64,000 bases of DNA from Theristus sp. LFF4_11 (GCA_030248135.1 JASANC010002024.1:1-64000), one strand, 5' to 3'; shown: positions 21,542-34,440, numbered from the stretch's first letter. Program-made: numbers and translations. The notes: generated by a model from the letters alone, not told the origin.

Positions 21542-23776
21542 CTAGAGTTTGCGTCGCTCATTTCCTTTCCGGATGGTGATCGCCTGTTCGAGCAGGCATT
21601 TCACTTGCAGCCAGCGTTTCTGCGACGCCGCGAGACACTCGCTCAACGTTCGCTCGTGCAACGGCAACAACGCCTGGCCAGTTGCTGCAGTCCACGAATG
21701 GCGATGCAGCGCGCGCAGCTCCGTTTCACTCGGCCCATGCACAATCGACAACGTCGACGGCAGCCACGTCAGTTCATCCTCGGTTGGGTCGACCAGCCAT
21801 TGCGGCTCAATTGCCGCTTTCTCTCCAGTAGCAGCGTCGTCCGTCGCCGCATTGATGCAACGCTCCACCTGGTAGAATGCAAATGTTGTGCCGCTGTAAA
21901 CGTTCACTTCGTCGGCGAGACTGATCAATTGATTCGCGTCGATTTTCGGTTTCAGTTTTCGTAGCGCTTTCCGCTCGGCGAGTGGGCGCACACGACTGAA
22001 CGGCACGTTATCAGCGAGCATGTTCGGCTCTGCAGAGATGTCGGCGACGGGCAGCGTCACGACGGGTAATTTCGTGGATTTCAGCGCAGCAACCAGCGCA
22101 AGCAGAGACGTGTCCAGGAACGCACCTGCAATTGCACCAAGAAATCACTAAACTTCTGTAGCGTCTGTAGCGCAGGTGTAGGGCTTTCGTCTACCGTTCT
22201 GTAGGTGGACAGTTCGAACCCACCTGCGGACAAGACACATAATGGAGAAATTAAAGTGACCAATAACAACATCTAATGGTCCGCTCGCTCCAGAGCCGAG
22301 GGTAAATTGGGCTCGGGGCAGTATTGCCCGTTTCCGCCGGAGTTTGGTACCTAATGGTTTCCGAAACCGGCGCGCGACCAAAAAAAATAATCTGCTAACT
22401 AGCTAAGCGAATAAAACTGAAGAGAGGCGTTTGGCGAATTGCAATTCAGCACTCGCCAACTAAATTGCATTCGCGCCAGTGCGTGCGCAAGTGTGGAAAC
22501 AGTGCAAAGGCAACCGGGGACCACCCAGACCCAGACGCAACTGACCGTCGCATTGCACAAAGTGCACGTCGCAGTACAACGCCCACGCGAGTTGACCGTG
22601 TTCAATCAGCAAACACTTTCGATCGATCAACGCATCCGATTGATTCAAATCGTCCAGAGTGGCTGTCGTCTGCAAATGTTCATTCAATTCTGTGACGTTC
22701 AGTGCAAAGGGCGTCACATGAACATGCTCCAACGGGCACTGGTTCAACGGGTCCGTTCACGCGCACACCAAACCACCGGAGTCTGAAAGCGGTGGGTTGG
22801 TGGGAGCGACAAATTGAAAAAAACGTCAACTGCAAGACAACGCTGTCAATTATAGAATGCCGCATACAAGCCGAGTGCCAGAGCACACTTTTGCTGACCA
22901 GTTGCAGTCGTTGCATGGCAGCCTCCCTGTCATTCACGAGCACCCCTGCACTCAGCTCAGCGTGTATCACCAGCAATCCTCGTTCAGGGTGTTCCTCCAC
23001 TGGTTGACACAATTCAGCCATCACACCGCATACCACCGTCGTTGCACCCTGCACTAACGCTACAGTCGAACTCTAAATTACAGGCAATCAGCTGATTGGC
23101 TGGTGATCACCATGTGATGCGTGCATCATGTGCAAGACAGATTCCGCCCCTCCACAGCAATATCGGCACAGAACGCCTGCATCACGTGGTCACCAATCAA
23201 CCAATCAGCTGATTGCCCACAATTTAGCGTTCGACTGCAGGCTGTTCTGCCAGAACTATGGCCTTTTGTTTGCACAAGTGGAAATTTCCGACTGCCCATC
23301 ATGCTGTTGGAATGAACCATCGCGGAAACAAATTCAAATGCAGCCGATTGGAGGTGGCATCGCAAAAACCGGCTTATTTCGGAAATGGAATTTTTTAACC
23401 GGACAAAAATTTGAAAAGCCTGTTTTGCTAAATCAGTCTTATTTTGGTCTGCCGTGGGTGCGGAAAGTTAAACCGTCAAAACAGGCCTGAAAACCAGCAG
23501 AACCAGTTTTTCCCAATCCACCTCCACAGCCGAGCGAGCACGAGACGCAAGAAAAAACGGTTCATTCTACAACTACGAATTCAATTCACAGGCCTGTTTA
23601 ACGATGGCGGAGCCATTTGCGCTGGAGATCACCGCCGTTTGCAGGGAGGTGGCGCGCATTTCGCTCAGTTTCCTGCGTTGTCCATCCCCATCGCCGTCCA
23701 CATGAACGCCTGCTTGCAAATGCTTGCGCACGTAGCCTTCCGGGTCGATCGCACGAAAATGCGCGTCGAGATTCAT
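21542..23776 (-). CDS. EXOSC8: exosome complex component RRP43 (EXOSC8)
   Basis: Non-catalytic RNase PH-fold subunit of the nuclear/cytoplasmic RNA exosome ring, which pairs with other PH-like subunits in 3'-5' RNA decay. Exons: 23594-23776, 22889-23048, 22546-22689, 21542-22125; 356 residues. The N-terminal AIDPEGYVRKHLQ block, SSANGSAIVKQ, then GATTVVCGVMAEL, then GQLAWALYCDVHFVQCDG, and a C-terminal LVDPTEDELTWLPSTLSIVH block follow the RRP43 order. It is about 80 residues longer than the human protein (276), mainly in an extended C-terminus. The start ATG at 23776 puts the conserved N-terminus at residue 1. The exon 1/exon 2 junction is odd: the best protein alignment requires a CAG|GCCTGT (GC-type) donor; a GT donor at 23589 with an acceptor at 23054 also stays in frame and would add three residues. 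Intron 3 contains a tRNA-derived SINE. Confidence 0.92.
22160..22392 (+). mobile_element. tRNA-derived SINE, type C
   Basis: GTAGCGCAGGTGTAGGGC (box A-like) and ACAGTTCGAACCCACCTGCG (box B and acceptor-stem-like), ending in an A-rich tail. Lies in EXOSC8 intron 3, just upstream of exon 4. Confidence 0.7.
23061..23240. repeat. family-D MITE, TAATTTAGAGTT subtype
   Basis: TACAGTCGAACTCTAAATTA and its inverse ending TTAGCGTTCGACTGCAG enclose mirrored GCAATCAGCTGATTGG boxes. In EXOSC8 intron 1. Confidence 0.8.
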
Positions 23777-25062
23777 GATTTCTGCGTTTTTTTCCTTCAA
23801 TCAACTCAATAATTTCAAAGCACAGCTGGTTGGCAGCAATTGAATCATGCGCGCTGATTGGCCACAGCAGCAGTGCAGTCTGATGCTGCAGCGAATCGCT
23901 GTTGTAGGATGTACGAATCGAATCGCGTACATTGTTGCAATGGAACGACATAAACTGACAACCAAGATACAGCGGTGCTGACGAACGCTGATTTCGACAA
24001 CTTTTCTACACAGAATGCCAAAACATATGCCAAACGAGCATTAATCAGATTTATTATTATTCATTTGAGATTCCAAAAACGCATCAAGATATTGCAGACA
24101 ACATACAACGTTGTACGTACTATACACGACTGAACAAACGCACGTGGCGTGGCCACTGACCATTGTCGCTCAGTGTCCGTTTCCCTCAACGCCAAACCGC
24201 CGGTGTTTGGCATCTTGGGGTTTCTGGAAGCGGGCAGTTTTGCTGATATTTCGAGAGCTAAAGTTGCATTCTCAAGGCAATTATCGGCGTGTAACTGAAT
24301 AATGAGCCGTTTTTAGTAGTTTCTTTTGAAAAAACTGTCATTTTTCACAAATCCCGCCAAACAAAACGCAGGGGAGGGGAGGGGGAACAAACACAAGTTT
24401 AAAAAAATGAAACGGAAACCGAAACAACAAGAATGAAAGAACAATAACAACATCGATAGACCGAGGAGCGAACAAACGAACAGAATCAGGGAAAGCGAAT
24501 GGGCGACCGTGTCCGTCTTCTTTTTTGACCCGTTTCAATTGCCGTCTCATCTGGGAGGAGATCCGTTGATTTGCATCGTGATGTTGGCTTTCTGGAACAA
24601 AAACAAGAAATCGATCATTGAAAGAGATTTAACAGTCAGTGGTTGCATTGTGCCGACTGCTGGCAGACACTCCGCTGGCAGATGTGAAGCTTGTCCGATT
24701 GACCTGTCCGTTTTTCGCATGGCAAAAAAAGGCCAAAAGCCCACGAATGAATGAAGAACAGAGGTTTGGCGTTTGAATGAGATCAAATATTGATTATAAA
24801 GATATACGTCCTACTCCCAGCTCGATTGTTTGCTGAAATTTGCGCGTTACATTGTGACGAAAACGTGACCGGTTTATTCAGACGTACTTTGTGTAAACGA
24901 AATGTAAGGTTGAACGAGCCAACTGCAAACAGCCAAAGAACGCACGGGCATTTATGTCCGTGTCTGTCAACGCGATTCACCACAGTTGTTTGGTGTTACA
25001 AGTTATTTGGAACGTTTCGCGAACATCAGTGATAATGCACACGCACAGCTTATACGCAAGTA
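23777..25062. other. EXOSC8-ashwin intergenic region
   Basis: Nothing recognised beyond AT-rich unique sequence. One possible terminal exon on the minus strand (24545-24600, ending ITMQINGSPPR) has an acceptor-like TTGTTCCAG but no partner I could join, so it is not called as a gene. Confidence 0.5.
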
Positions 25063-26392
25063 TCAAAGAACGCACGGGCAGCCTGTGGTTCGCGGCCTGA
25101 TCGCACGACTCGCATGCACGGGCGCTTCCAATCGTTTGCGGCTGCTCTCTGAGTCGGCTGACCGCCGATGCTCCACCGTGGCACGCGCACGTCGACACGC
25201 GGCCCGCTGTGGCGCAGGCACACAATACTGCCGGGCCAAGCTGACCACTTGCTCACGATTCATGCCCGCGCAATCGATCCGAGTCAACGCACGCTGAATT
25301 CGTTCAGTGGAGAACACTGACACAGGTGCTCGTTGATTGCATCATAATCAAACATCGTCAAACAAACTAACGCCGGTTACGCACCTGCTTCTACAGTTTT
25401 TAAAGTATCACTTGAACAGACCTGCTGGATTTCGTTGATCAGAAACTCGCTACTGAGCAACTCTGGAAAGAGCAACGGATTCAGCGTTGTCGGGTTGGCC
25501 GGCGCAACGGCGGTGTGCTGCTGCTGCTGAGGCGTCAGTGTGCTTGCAGCATTTGAATGAGACGCAGCCGCCCGCCGCGACGGCCACGCACTTCGGACGC
25601 CGTTGGTTCGCTTGCGCCATTGTTTCGTTTTCCGGCCTTCCTGCACAAACAGAAAACATTTGAAAACAAAGGAGCGCGAAGAATCTGTACACTACTGTTT
25701 CAGCCTGCCAAATGTAACGTAATGCGCAGCTGCCAAAGTTATGATGTTCCACTTTAGATTTTCGTCGGGCGTCGCACAAAACTTGCCGTCAAATTCCTTC
25801 ATTTTCAGAGTTGACAAAACGTCGCTTCATGCCACTGAAGTGCAGAACGTGCAACAAAAACAAAACTTTTTCCTGCGCTCTCTAGCTGTAAATCTACTAA
25901 ATTCAAATCTATGTTTGGAAAGAGATGCAGGCATACTCGGAAAGTTTGTTTGAAACCTCGAGTAGGATTCGATATGTTTCAAACCCACCTCCCATTTATC
26001 CCGGGCAAAAAAACAGCAAAACACAAAAACATTAAAACAAGCCATGCCATGCAGAAACTTATTTTGGTTTATTTTTGTTAATTTGCATCAGTTTTTTTTG
26101 CCAAACATTTTTTGGTACTCACTTGATCATTAGCATCAGCGGCAGTTGCTGTCGACGACTCGGACCACTGAATCCTTGGATGTTTTGAGCCAGGCTCGCT
26201 CTCGCTCGTGTCCATGCTGCTTGTCTGTGCCTCATTATCGTTCTCCATTTTTGTGGTTTTTTTGCATGTGAGACCCGGTTTTCCTTCAGACTGCGAAACC
26301 GTTGAATCTTTCAGCAAACCCATGGCCGAATCGTGCTCGTGCACTGACAACGAAGTTAGCGTTCGGTTCAGTCGCAAAATTCGCCGCTGCAT
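25063..26392 (-). CDS. ashwin homologue (C2orf49-like)
   Basis: Ashwin is an animal nuclear protein that co-purifies with the RTCB tRNA-ligase complex (DDX1, FAM98, CGI-99). Exons: 26123-26392, 25385-25640, 25063-25316, phases 0 then 1; 259 residues against 232 in human. The family signature is in exons 2 and 3: LLFPELLSSEFLINEIQQ, followed by the N-R-E-x-V-x-x-L-A-R-Q-Y motif and CVPAPQR, matching the vertebrate HPELLSQEFL and AIPLPQR blocks. Exon 1 (residues 1-90) is disordered and rich in Ser, Thr and acidic residues; exon 2 starts with a basic QWRKR stretch. The C-terminus is Arg-rich. The first exon is joined on the strength of phase and absence of a downstream ATG before the motif, so the N-terminus is less certain than the core. 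A further 3' exon is possible. Confidence 0.78.
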
Positions 26393-26905
26393 TTTTCATG
26401 CACAGTAGTGACATTTTCAATCTGTTATATTTTTGGGGTTGTTTGTTGTTGGTTGTTTTTTTTTAATTTTTAAAAACCAATTTTTCAATTAAATAAAAAC
26501 AAAAACGCCGACATTTTTTTAGACCGTTACCGTTATAAAAAGAATTTGTAGTTAAGTGTAAATAAAAAACAAAATGCCGTTTTTTTGTTTTTTTAACAAC
26601 CCTAAACCCTAGCGAATCCAAAAAATTTCGTTGAAATTGAAAACCAGTACAGTTATTTGAGACACTGACAGCTACACTGGGGTGGCAGTTTTCGTTTTCG
26701 TAAAAACTTTAACGGAAAATATTATTCTTTTTTGTTTCACTTATAAATGCAAGTCAAAGTCAACCAGTCAAGCACGGACAGATCTGATCTACAATTCTGA
26801 TGAGAATAAATCATATTGGTTTGATTGTTCAATCACAGCAACGTTTTACGATACTTTAACTCACGGGACTGCGGCCCTCACAAAAATCTCACAACTAGCC
26901 AACAG

Positions 26906-28336
26906 TCACTCAATCTGTTTGTCTCGGTGGTCATTTTCAGCTTCAATGTTCATTGGCAGTTGATTTGGAGGACAGTGCAGTTTTATGTGAGTTGTGTAGA
27001 ACTGGCGATTCTCGGAAGCAGCGATTTGGTAGAGCGCCTTGCAGCCGAGTTGAGCGTCATGTGGCGTCATCGGCAGCACGTCAATCATCAGAACATCGTC
27101 ACTTGGATCGTTCGGTTTCCGCCAGATCTAACAATGAATGCGCATGTTTGCCTGCGAATTGGCATTCGTGTTCGTGCTATTCTTTCCATTCTTTGTCCGC
27201 TGCAACCACGATTGGAAAATATCTTGGCATTATTCATGAAGCAGTATTTAAGGGACATTCATGAAGCAGTATTTAGTGACTGCGTATGTAGCTATCTTTT
27301 AACACACTATCGCACACTTGACACACGTCTGGTCTGTTTTTTTCATACTTTTTTGTACGTTGATGACAAACAACGTTTCACCTCGAGATGTTGCGATTGT
27401 GCGGGCGCCAACTGGCAGACGGTCGGGTGCACACGATAGAGCGCGTTGTTGGAACAGCGCACACGAACGGACACCGGCTGGCACGATCGATTCGTGACGC
27501 GACACCGGAATATGCTGAGAAACACTTAGGATGCGCAGTATATTTCTTGAAACATGTCACCTTTTAGCGTACGGAATGGCCGAGTCATGGCAGCTTTTTT
27601 CAGGGTGTAAAGAGCGCGCGCAATTTGAATGAAACAAAAAAACCTTCAAAAGCCAATTGTGAATCGAATTAATAGTACTTTTTAAAGTAATAAAATTGTT
27701 CATGCTTTCCGTTTGTTCTTAGTCTATTGCACACACGATTGGGAAATATGTATCTTGGGATTTTTGAAAAAGACAACTCCTAGTCTACGACTGATCCCGC
27801 CTTGATGGAGAATACAATAACTGCTTTATTTATTCGGCCATACTGTACCAAATCCGTGAAAGAACTGGGATCATCGTGTTTGAATAAAGGTTAAAGACAT
27901 AAAGAAATGGAGTTTTTGGATTGCCGACTAAACATGATTCCCGGTTTATTCTTTTTGAATTCAAGTTTCGCGGGTTTTGTATTCTGCCAAAAAGTGACAG
28001 GTTTAAGTGACAAATGACGTTACATCACGAGCATGCTACAAGAGTGCAGTTGCACCAGTGATTGCAATGTTGCAATGGACACGCAGTGCAACTTTCATTA
28101 GCAATTTCGTCATTGAAATCTTCTCCAACCGGACATTCGTCCAGCAAAACCATCGTGCTTTTGCGGTGTACCACGCTTTTGCCACAGATCATTTTCGAGG
28201 CTAACCGCGGCATACCGCACAGATCGCTTTTGTGCGGTTGTTTTCGAGTGTCTAACCTGCGAGTGCTGTGCATGAAGTGTGCCACTGCTGGTTGCACATC
28301 GAGCAGCTCTGTCGCTTCGGGCTGGGAGGTCATCAT
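26906..28336 (-). CDS. small MSP-domain protein
   Basis: Three exons, 28257-28336, 27382-27514 and 26906-27127, join in phase (2, then 0) to give 144 residues. Nearly the whole protein is one major-sperm-protein-like immunoglobulin-type domain: beta-strand pattern VTNRSCQPVSVRVRCSNNAL, then YRVHPTVCQLAPAQSQHLE, and a final exon containing DVLMIDVLPMTPHDAQ. This is the pattern of MSP and VAP domains (xVTNxS..P..F+V+....Y.V.P..G.L.P..S). There is no C-terminal membrane anchor or coiled coil, so it is not VAP itself. Small single-domain MSP proteins are abundant in nematodes. Unlike sperm MSP it has several cysteines and a divergent core. The start is the first of two adjacent ATGs. A family-A MITE sits in intron 1. 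Domain call is fairly firm; cellular role is not known. Confidence 0.78.
27574..27847 (+). repeat. family-A MITE
   Basis: GGAATGGCCGAGTCATGGCA at the left, ATTTATTCGGCCATACTGTA at the right. In intron 1 of the MSP-domain gene. Confidence 0.85.
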
Positions 28337-28496
28337 GTCGGCCGGAACCACTGGCTGCTGATGTTCTTTTGTTTGTTTGTTTTGAAAAACCGGACACGGA
28401 CGGATTTGTGTGAAAAAGTGAGCTTTATATGAAGCAGCAGGTCGAAATGAAAGACCACTTGCCTCAGAATGCCATATTTCAAAGATGTCCACAACT

Positions 28497-28662
28497 GCAG
28501 CCTAACTCTTTAACATATGCAACTGGCTGATTGGTGGTTGATGTATGCATTCTCTGAATGAATTGATGTGGAGGAGAGTAATTTGCATAGATTATAGAAT
28601 ACATTAAATCACGTGACCACCAACCAATCATCTAATTGGATATGTTTTAAAGTTAGACTGTG
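28497..28662. repeat. family-D palindromic MITE
   Basis: AGCCTAACTCTTTAACATAT and GGATATGTTTTAAAGTTAGA arms. Just upstream of the MSP-domain gene. Confidence 0.8.
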
Positions 28663-28789
28663 TATTTTTTATGGTTTTTCATACATTTTACCATGGTTGT
28701 TCACACCAGTTACTGAACCAAAGTGTATTGTAATTTGATTATGGTTAAACAGATTTTTGCAAACTCAACTAATGGTGCAGATACGTAAA

Positions 28790-28917
28790 GTCCAACATGT
28801 CTAACTAGCGGATTGGTTGATGCATGCATTCTATGCATGCATTGCTGTGGAGGCGGGTTTGGTTTGCACAGAATTCATGCATCCCGTGATCACCAACCAA
28901 TAAGCCATTAGAGTGCA
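28790..28917. repeat. family-D MITE, divergent
   Basis: GATTGGTTGATGCATGCATT and the inverse ATCACCAACCAATAAGCC are clear; the outer ends have decayed. The stretch 28918-30280 has no gene or repeat I can support; it is AT-rich. Confidence 0.65.
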
Positions 28918-30280
28918 AAATCAAGACAATAAAAACGATATTCTTCACGTGCAATTTGCATTTTCACAGTTTCTCGGTCTTTATTTAGCATTGACTGACA
29001 TTAGAATTATTCTGCTCGTAAATCAAAAATTTTGGAAGAAATTTAAAAAAGAAGCTATCATCCATGCCATTTTTAAACATAATACCTAATCACGCCATGT
29101 AATCAAAATTGTCACGCGGCATCTGAGGTGCAACAAAACTGTTTCAATAACAACCCCCGTTTACAAAAACAAAACCGGAACTTTCAACTGAAAACTGTCG
29201 TGACAAAAACGAACAGGTAAAAAAGACAAAGAAATTGTTGCAAAGCGAATCAAGAGCAACAACACAAAATGAACAAAACAGAGAAACCTTATATACACGA
29301 GAGAAATTCGTACCCGTAAGTCTCTGCGTGCAATTGTTTATTTAAAGATTTTTTTTTGAAAAAATCGAAAGGAACGCGCTTTGTGAGGGATAGGTTTGTT
29401 TTGTAAATGCAGAAACTTGAAGGCAAAATTTCAGCGGCGCACGGATTCGAACGGTATTGGCGAATTAGTAAATGTGTTGCAACGAAACCCGCAAAAACTA
29501 AAATAAAAGATAAAATAACAAACCAATAATTGCATTTACACCGTTACAGATTAGATTTTGCTGAATTCATCAAAGTTTCAAAATGAATAAATGATATGAA
29601 ACCTGTCTGAAAAACCAGTAAAATACCATGCGTTAAAACCATGCTGACACTATTACAAAACCTCTTTTTACCGATTACATCATGAAAAAAGGTAGCGCTC
29701 ATTCATTAGTACAAAAACGATTAGTATTACACGACATATTTGTTGTGTTTCAAATAAAAAAGATGTGCGCAATTTTTAAAATTGTAAAAAACGCATTCTA
29801 TATCAGTTGTTTTACGAAGCCGTTAACGTAAAATAATAATAATAACAATATAATACAGATCAGCTGACACAAAAGAAAATCCAATGAGCCACAACCCATA
29901 AATATAAGGAACACACAACGCAACTCATCATAATTCATAAACACCGTCGGTTGGTTGGCTGGCTGAACGTATTTCAATAAAATAACAAAATTCTTCGTGT
30001 CATTTCCAACAATGAAACACAACACAGAACTGGCTGTACAGTGCTGTCAAACAAATGAAACCAATGGATACACAGAAAACTAATGATGAATGAAGATCAA
30101 CCAGTCAAACCAGCAAACCAAAGCAGCGCCTATCGGCTTACAAGAAATGGACAAAAGAAAAGGGAATATGGATTGAAGGCGGAATTGGGGAAATATTGTT
30201 TGGAATGTCTTTGGTTTGGTTGGTTTTTTCAATTTTCTTGCCAAAATGACACAACGAAAAAAACATCGATCGCCGAATGA

Positions 30281-32747
30281 TCATCGATTCGCGTCAGTCT
30301 CAGTCGTCTGTAGTCGCTGATTATTGGCAAAGTCCGTTGTAATAGTTGTTGTGCGTTCGTCGAGTTGCCCAGTGGAACTGGCGCGCCTGAACAACGGCTC
30401 CGATCTCATCGCGGCCAAGTTCACCTGAATGCCTGCCGCTGCCGCTGCGCCGGCGCCATTGCCGCTCTCGTCGGTGCTGTTCGCAGCCGCCGCCGCCGTC
30501 GTCGCCGCGCACGCCTCCAACTCCGCGATGCGACTCCTCAGCTGCATGGTCAGCTGTTTCTCGCGGTTCAGTTGCTCCTCGAGCCGCGCGTTCTCGCGGA
30601 TCAGCTCGTCCTTGGTCAGCTTCTCCAGGCGTTCCACCTGTTCGCGTTCGTATTCGAGCTCGAACTCTCGTTCGAACGAGTCCGACGAGTCGTACGAGTG
30701 CTGCGCCGTGGTGACGCCCGGCGCGGTGCCGGTGCCGGCCGAGCCCGTCTCGGACGCGTCCTCGGAGCCGGTGAACGAGTCGGACACGGTGCGATCGCGG
30801 GCCACTGCTGCCGAGTGCTGATGATGCTGATGACGGTGGTGACGCGCGAGCACCCGACCGGCGTGTCCGTGCCCGGCGCTCTCCGCACACGCAACGTCGT
30901 CCATCGCAGACTCCTCCGCCTGACGCGCCTCGAAATCGTCCAGCAGGAACTGTGTCGTGTTGTACGGCGCCATCGGTTGGCCGTGTGCGAACCTGCAAAA
31001 TGGCGCATACGTCCACCGAACCATGGCTGGGGCCAGTTTTGTAAGAGTTAGCCGTCCAATGGGCTATTACACCACTGAGCGCCTGGAAAAGTTCGTGAAT
31101 CAATAAATTTCACACAAACCAGCAAGAAATCAAAAATCAATGGTTTTTTCTGGCGAATACATTAAATCATGTTGCTTTTGAAATGATACCTTCCAAAGAT
31201 GTGATTTCAATGATTTCAAAATGTGCTAAATGATACTGAAAATTGTTTCAATGTTTTTTCTCAATGCAGTTTTTTTTCAAAATTCAGTTCCAGTTCAATT
31301 TCCATCAACTCAACAAACGTAAAAAAAACTCACCGCTCCGCACGCATGCGCTCTGCGCGCTCCTGCTGGCGTTCCTGCAGCTGCCGTTTTTCCTCGACCG
31401 ACAGTTTGTAGTACGGCTTCCAACGACGTCGCTTGCGGCGTTTCCGTTTGCGCCCCGCCCCGCCCGCCGCGCCGGCCGCTGTTGTCTCCGCGTCGCCGCC
31501 CTTTTGCCCTGCCACACTTTCATCGTGATCGGAACCAATCGCCATTGCGCTGCTGAAATTTCAACTGCTGCTCAATATCTCAACATTATTCATTCATTCA
31601 TTCATTGCCGGAACAACAAGTTTTTGGTAAAAAATGGTTTTCCGACAGCCTAGTGACATAATACGGTCAAAGAATGAACACGATAGATCGTACTGAACTC
31701 AACTCAATGCTCTTCCAGGCTATTTTAGGAGCATAAAAAGAGAAATGAAAAACAAGCTTTTGTAATAAATTTTGCTGACGGTCAGCATCATAACCACCAA
31801 TCAAACACAATACGGCAAAACAAGCCTCATTTGCTTTCAGCCATTGCATTTTGCAAAAACTTGAGGGAAATAGTGGTACACGGATGGATTCATCAAGCGT
31901 TTGATGAACTGAATGACGCAAAACAAGATTAATACAAGAGTGTGGATTCATAGCTTCGTGCTAGTCTCTATGCACATCTGTTTCTGCGTGAGCTCCAACT
32001 TTACGGTGCTTTGCTGCCACCGACGTTGCAAATTAATTACAGAGTCAACTGAACGAGCATGAATCAGCGCTCTTTGTTAGCAAGACTGTCAGGCTTCAGT
32101 GAAGCAACGTCTTTCTCCTTATTTGCTTCCTGTTAGGCATGGCAGCTTTGTTTTGACAGCGTTGTCTATATGGATGGAAAAAGCCAGTTTTCTTGCCGGT
32201 TTTGTGAACAATAATCAACGGTGGTCTAGCTACCAACAGGCAGCAGAACTGAATAACAGAATTGAGTGGTGGATTCGACAACTGAAATTTTGGATTTCTT
32301 TCGACGACTGAAAATTCAAATTTTCTGTTGGTAAAAAACGGTTTTTTTTTAATTTTGGCGTGAAAAGAAACCAGTTTCGTTTCCGTGCCATCCCTAGTTG
32401 TCCATAAGAAAATCTACAAAAAAGGTCAAATTGTAGACAGTTCGTGATTTTTGCAATAACATAGAAAAATGACATTACCCACGTCCACACCACAACTCAG
32501 TTGAAGGTACTGGCCGAGTTGTGGTCGTCGGCAATCTCTTTTTCTATATTATGAGTTTTCTTGGGTTCTGCAACTCAATACATTTGGCATAAGGTCTCGA
32601 AACCAAAATGAAAGTCAATAGCAACAGAAATGCTCGCACACACCTGTCTCGTTTGTCGTCTCGTTGCTTGTTCGCAGTGCCGTTTGCTGTTGCGAGTTTC
32701 GCGTGTTCACCGCCAGCAGGCGCCCGGGCGTCCACTTGCGCTGCCAT
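30281..32747 (-). CDS. HEXIM: HEXIM, 7SK-dependent P-TEFb inhibitor
   Basis: HEXIM binds 7SK RNA and inhibits CDK9/cyclin T (P-TEFb), restraining release of paused RNA polymerase II. Exons: 32644-32747, 31334-31552, 30281-30992, phases 2 and 2; 344 residues against 359 in human HEXIM1. Visible landmarks: the arginine-rich 7SK-binding motif RKRKRRKRRRWKPYYKL at residues 69-85; the invariant PYNT inhibitory motif within QPMAPYNTTQFLLDD, residues 113-127; an acidic/His-rich linker (His cluster about 159-167); and a charged coiled coil at about 213-268, the cyclin T-binding and dimerisation region. Exons 2 and 3 are certain. Exon 1 (residues 1-34) is inferred from an ATG, a GT donor and phase agreement; if it is wrong, translation starts at the ATG at 31545. 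The C-terminal tail after the coiled coil is long and low in complexity. Confidence 0.94.
31026..31100 (-). repeat. short dispersed repeat also found at 6960
   Basis: Matches 6960-7050 around ACACCACTGAGCGCCTG. In HEXIM intron 2, close to the exon 3 acceptor. Confidence 0.6.
32130..32395. repeat. family-F-like degraded element
   Basis: Right end reads AAAGAAACCAGTTTCGTTTC then GTGCCATCCCTAG, like the ends at 9917 and 10329. In HEXIM intron 1. Confidence 0.5.
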
Positions 32748-34440
32748 AGTGTTGTTGTTATTGTTGTTGTACTGTTGGAATACAGCGACAGAATGCACAG
32801 ACGCACGCCACGCACACTGAATCGCAAAACAACCTGAGTCCGTTGTGCTGTGCGCAGCGCGTTTTGTACTCTGGATGTCCACGTTGTTTTCTTGTTTGGT
32901 GCTGAACGTACAATTTTTCGTTATTTTACGTTTCGAAAATCAACGTTTTCTTTTCCGATTTCACTCTTCAACACAACAACTGCAATGAAAAGTTTGATTC
33001 GTCACTCAAATCGTGTTCAAACAGTTCATGTTCAATCGAACTTGTCGATTTGTGTTTGCAAGAAAGGTGATTCTCAAAACACGCACATCGTTTTGTTGGC
33101 TGAGAAAACACAGTTCTACAACCGCGTATTTGGTTGGTTCGATTCTCTGTGCATTGCCGCGAGTGGCCTGGCTTGGGCGTGTGTTCTGTGTTTATATACG
33201 CGCGCGTGCGTGTGTGTGTACGTGCTGTGTGCGAGTGCGACTGGCTACAACAGAAGACACAGAAGCAAAACGTTTGCAAAAACAAGCAGAACCAAAAGCC
33301 GAGCAGAGTGTGCGCCCATGCCGATCGAAAAGAAGTCGACCCGACATCGAACATATTGCTGACACAGGCAGCACACGAGAAAACAAATGCACCACTGCTT
33401 TGTGACAGAGGCTTGAGCAAAGTGAAGCACTGCATTGAAACACGCACAACCGACATGCGGCAACTGTGCGCAAAAAATACTTGTGTTGGATGCAAAATTG
33501 AATCGCACACCACACACAGCCAGCGTGTTTTTCGCCACAGCGTCTATGCACACACCGATGCATTTCCATCCGTCAAACCAGACAACTGGAAACTGCGCAA
33601 CATGCGTTGTCCCGCCGAACGGGCGAATTTGTGAACTGTGATCGTTGGACGGTCTCTCTGCCACTCTTTTCCAACGTCACAAAGTTCACTCCAGAAATAA
33701 ATGAAACAAGCAAAATTGTGCGCCCGGCATCCGCAACACCGGAACATTTTGAAAATCAGTGTTTTTTTAAACTCTAAGTTGCAAAATACGATAGTCGGTT
33801 TGACGTGAAACAACAGCAACCGATTGCATTTCAACCGCACACAACGCAGCAGCATAAACGTTGAAAACACACCAGCCAGACGCGCAGCATAGAGAATGAA
33901 CTGAACTGAATGAGAACGAAACGAACACACAGCAGAAATGATAACACCGAAAAATACAACACGTGCGCGAATAGGCACACACACACACACACCACTAACT
34001 CCGCCTTGTTTTTGACGCTGTCCACAATATTTTCTGAACTGAACAAGTATCGCACAAAAAGGGACAAAGTCACCGAGCACACGCACATTAGCAATGTCGT
34101 AAATTTGGCCAGATGATGATCGCACCAATCGCCAAAATGTTGCAAGCATCGACACAGCAGTTTTACTGCTTTTCAACACTACTGACGAGCAAAAATCATG
34201 CGGATGCGCGAGCGAGCGCCAGCGAGCGGACAGCGCATCACGCATAATATGAGCCGTTATCCGCTCGCGCGCTTTTTTCAAATTTGCTCGCTGCGTCCAG
34301 CGAGCATAGTATAAGCCACAAACTTGGTTCCGTGCACACGAAACGAACACCCAAAGTTGTGCTTGGAGCCGCGAAAAAAATTTTTTCCGACAACTTTTCA
34401 TACGCTGTAGACATGAAAAACCTATTCTGAAAACAGTGTT
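32748..34440. other. HEXIM upstream region, no gene recognised
   Basis: Contains several overlapping open frames, the longest 285 residues at 33544-34401 on the minus strand, but none shows a domain or splice logic. Includes a TG/CG-rich stretch (33187-33240) and a segment at 34190-34320 with inverted GCGAGCG/CGCTCGC motifs. Probably regulatory or unique non-coding DNA. Confidence 0.5.

Noticed and set aside
33544..34401. 285-residue open frame on the minus strand
   Set aside because: Longest frame in the window, but with no domain, odd composition and many overlapping frames of similar length in the same stretch.
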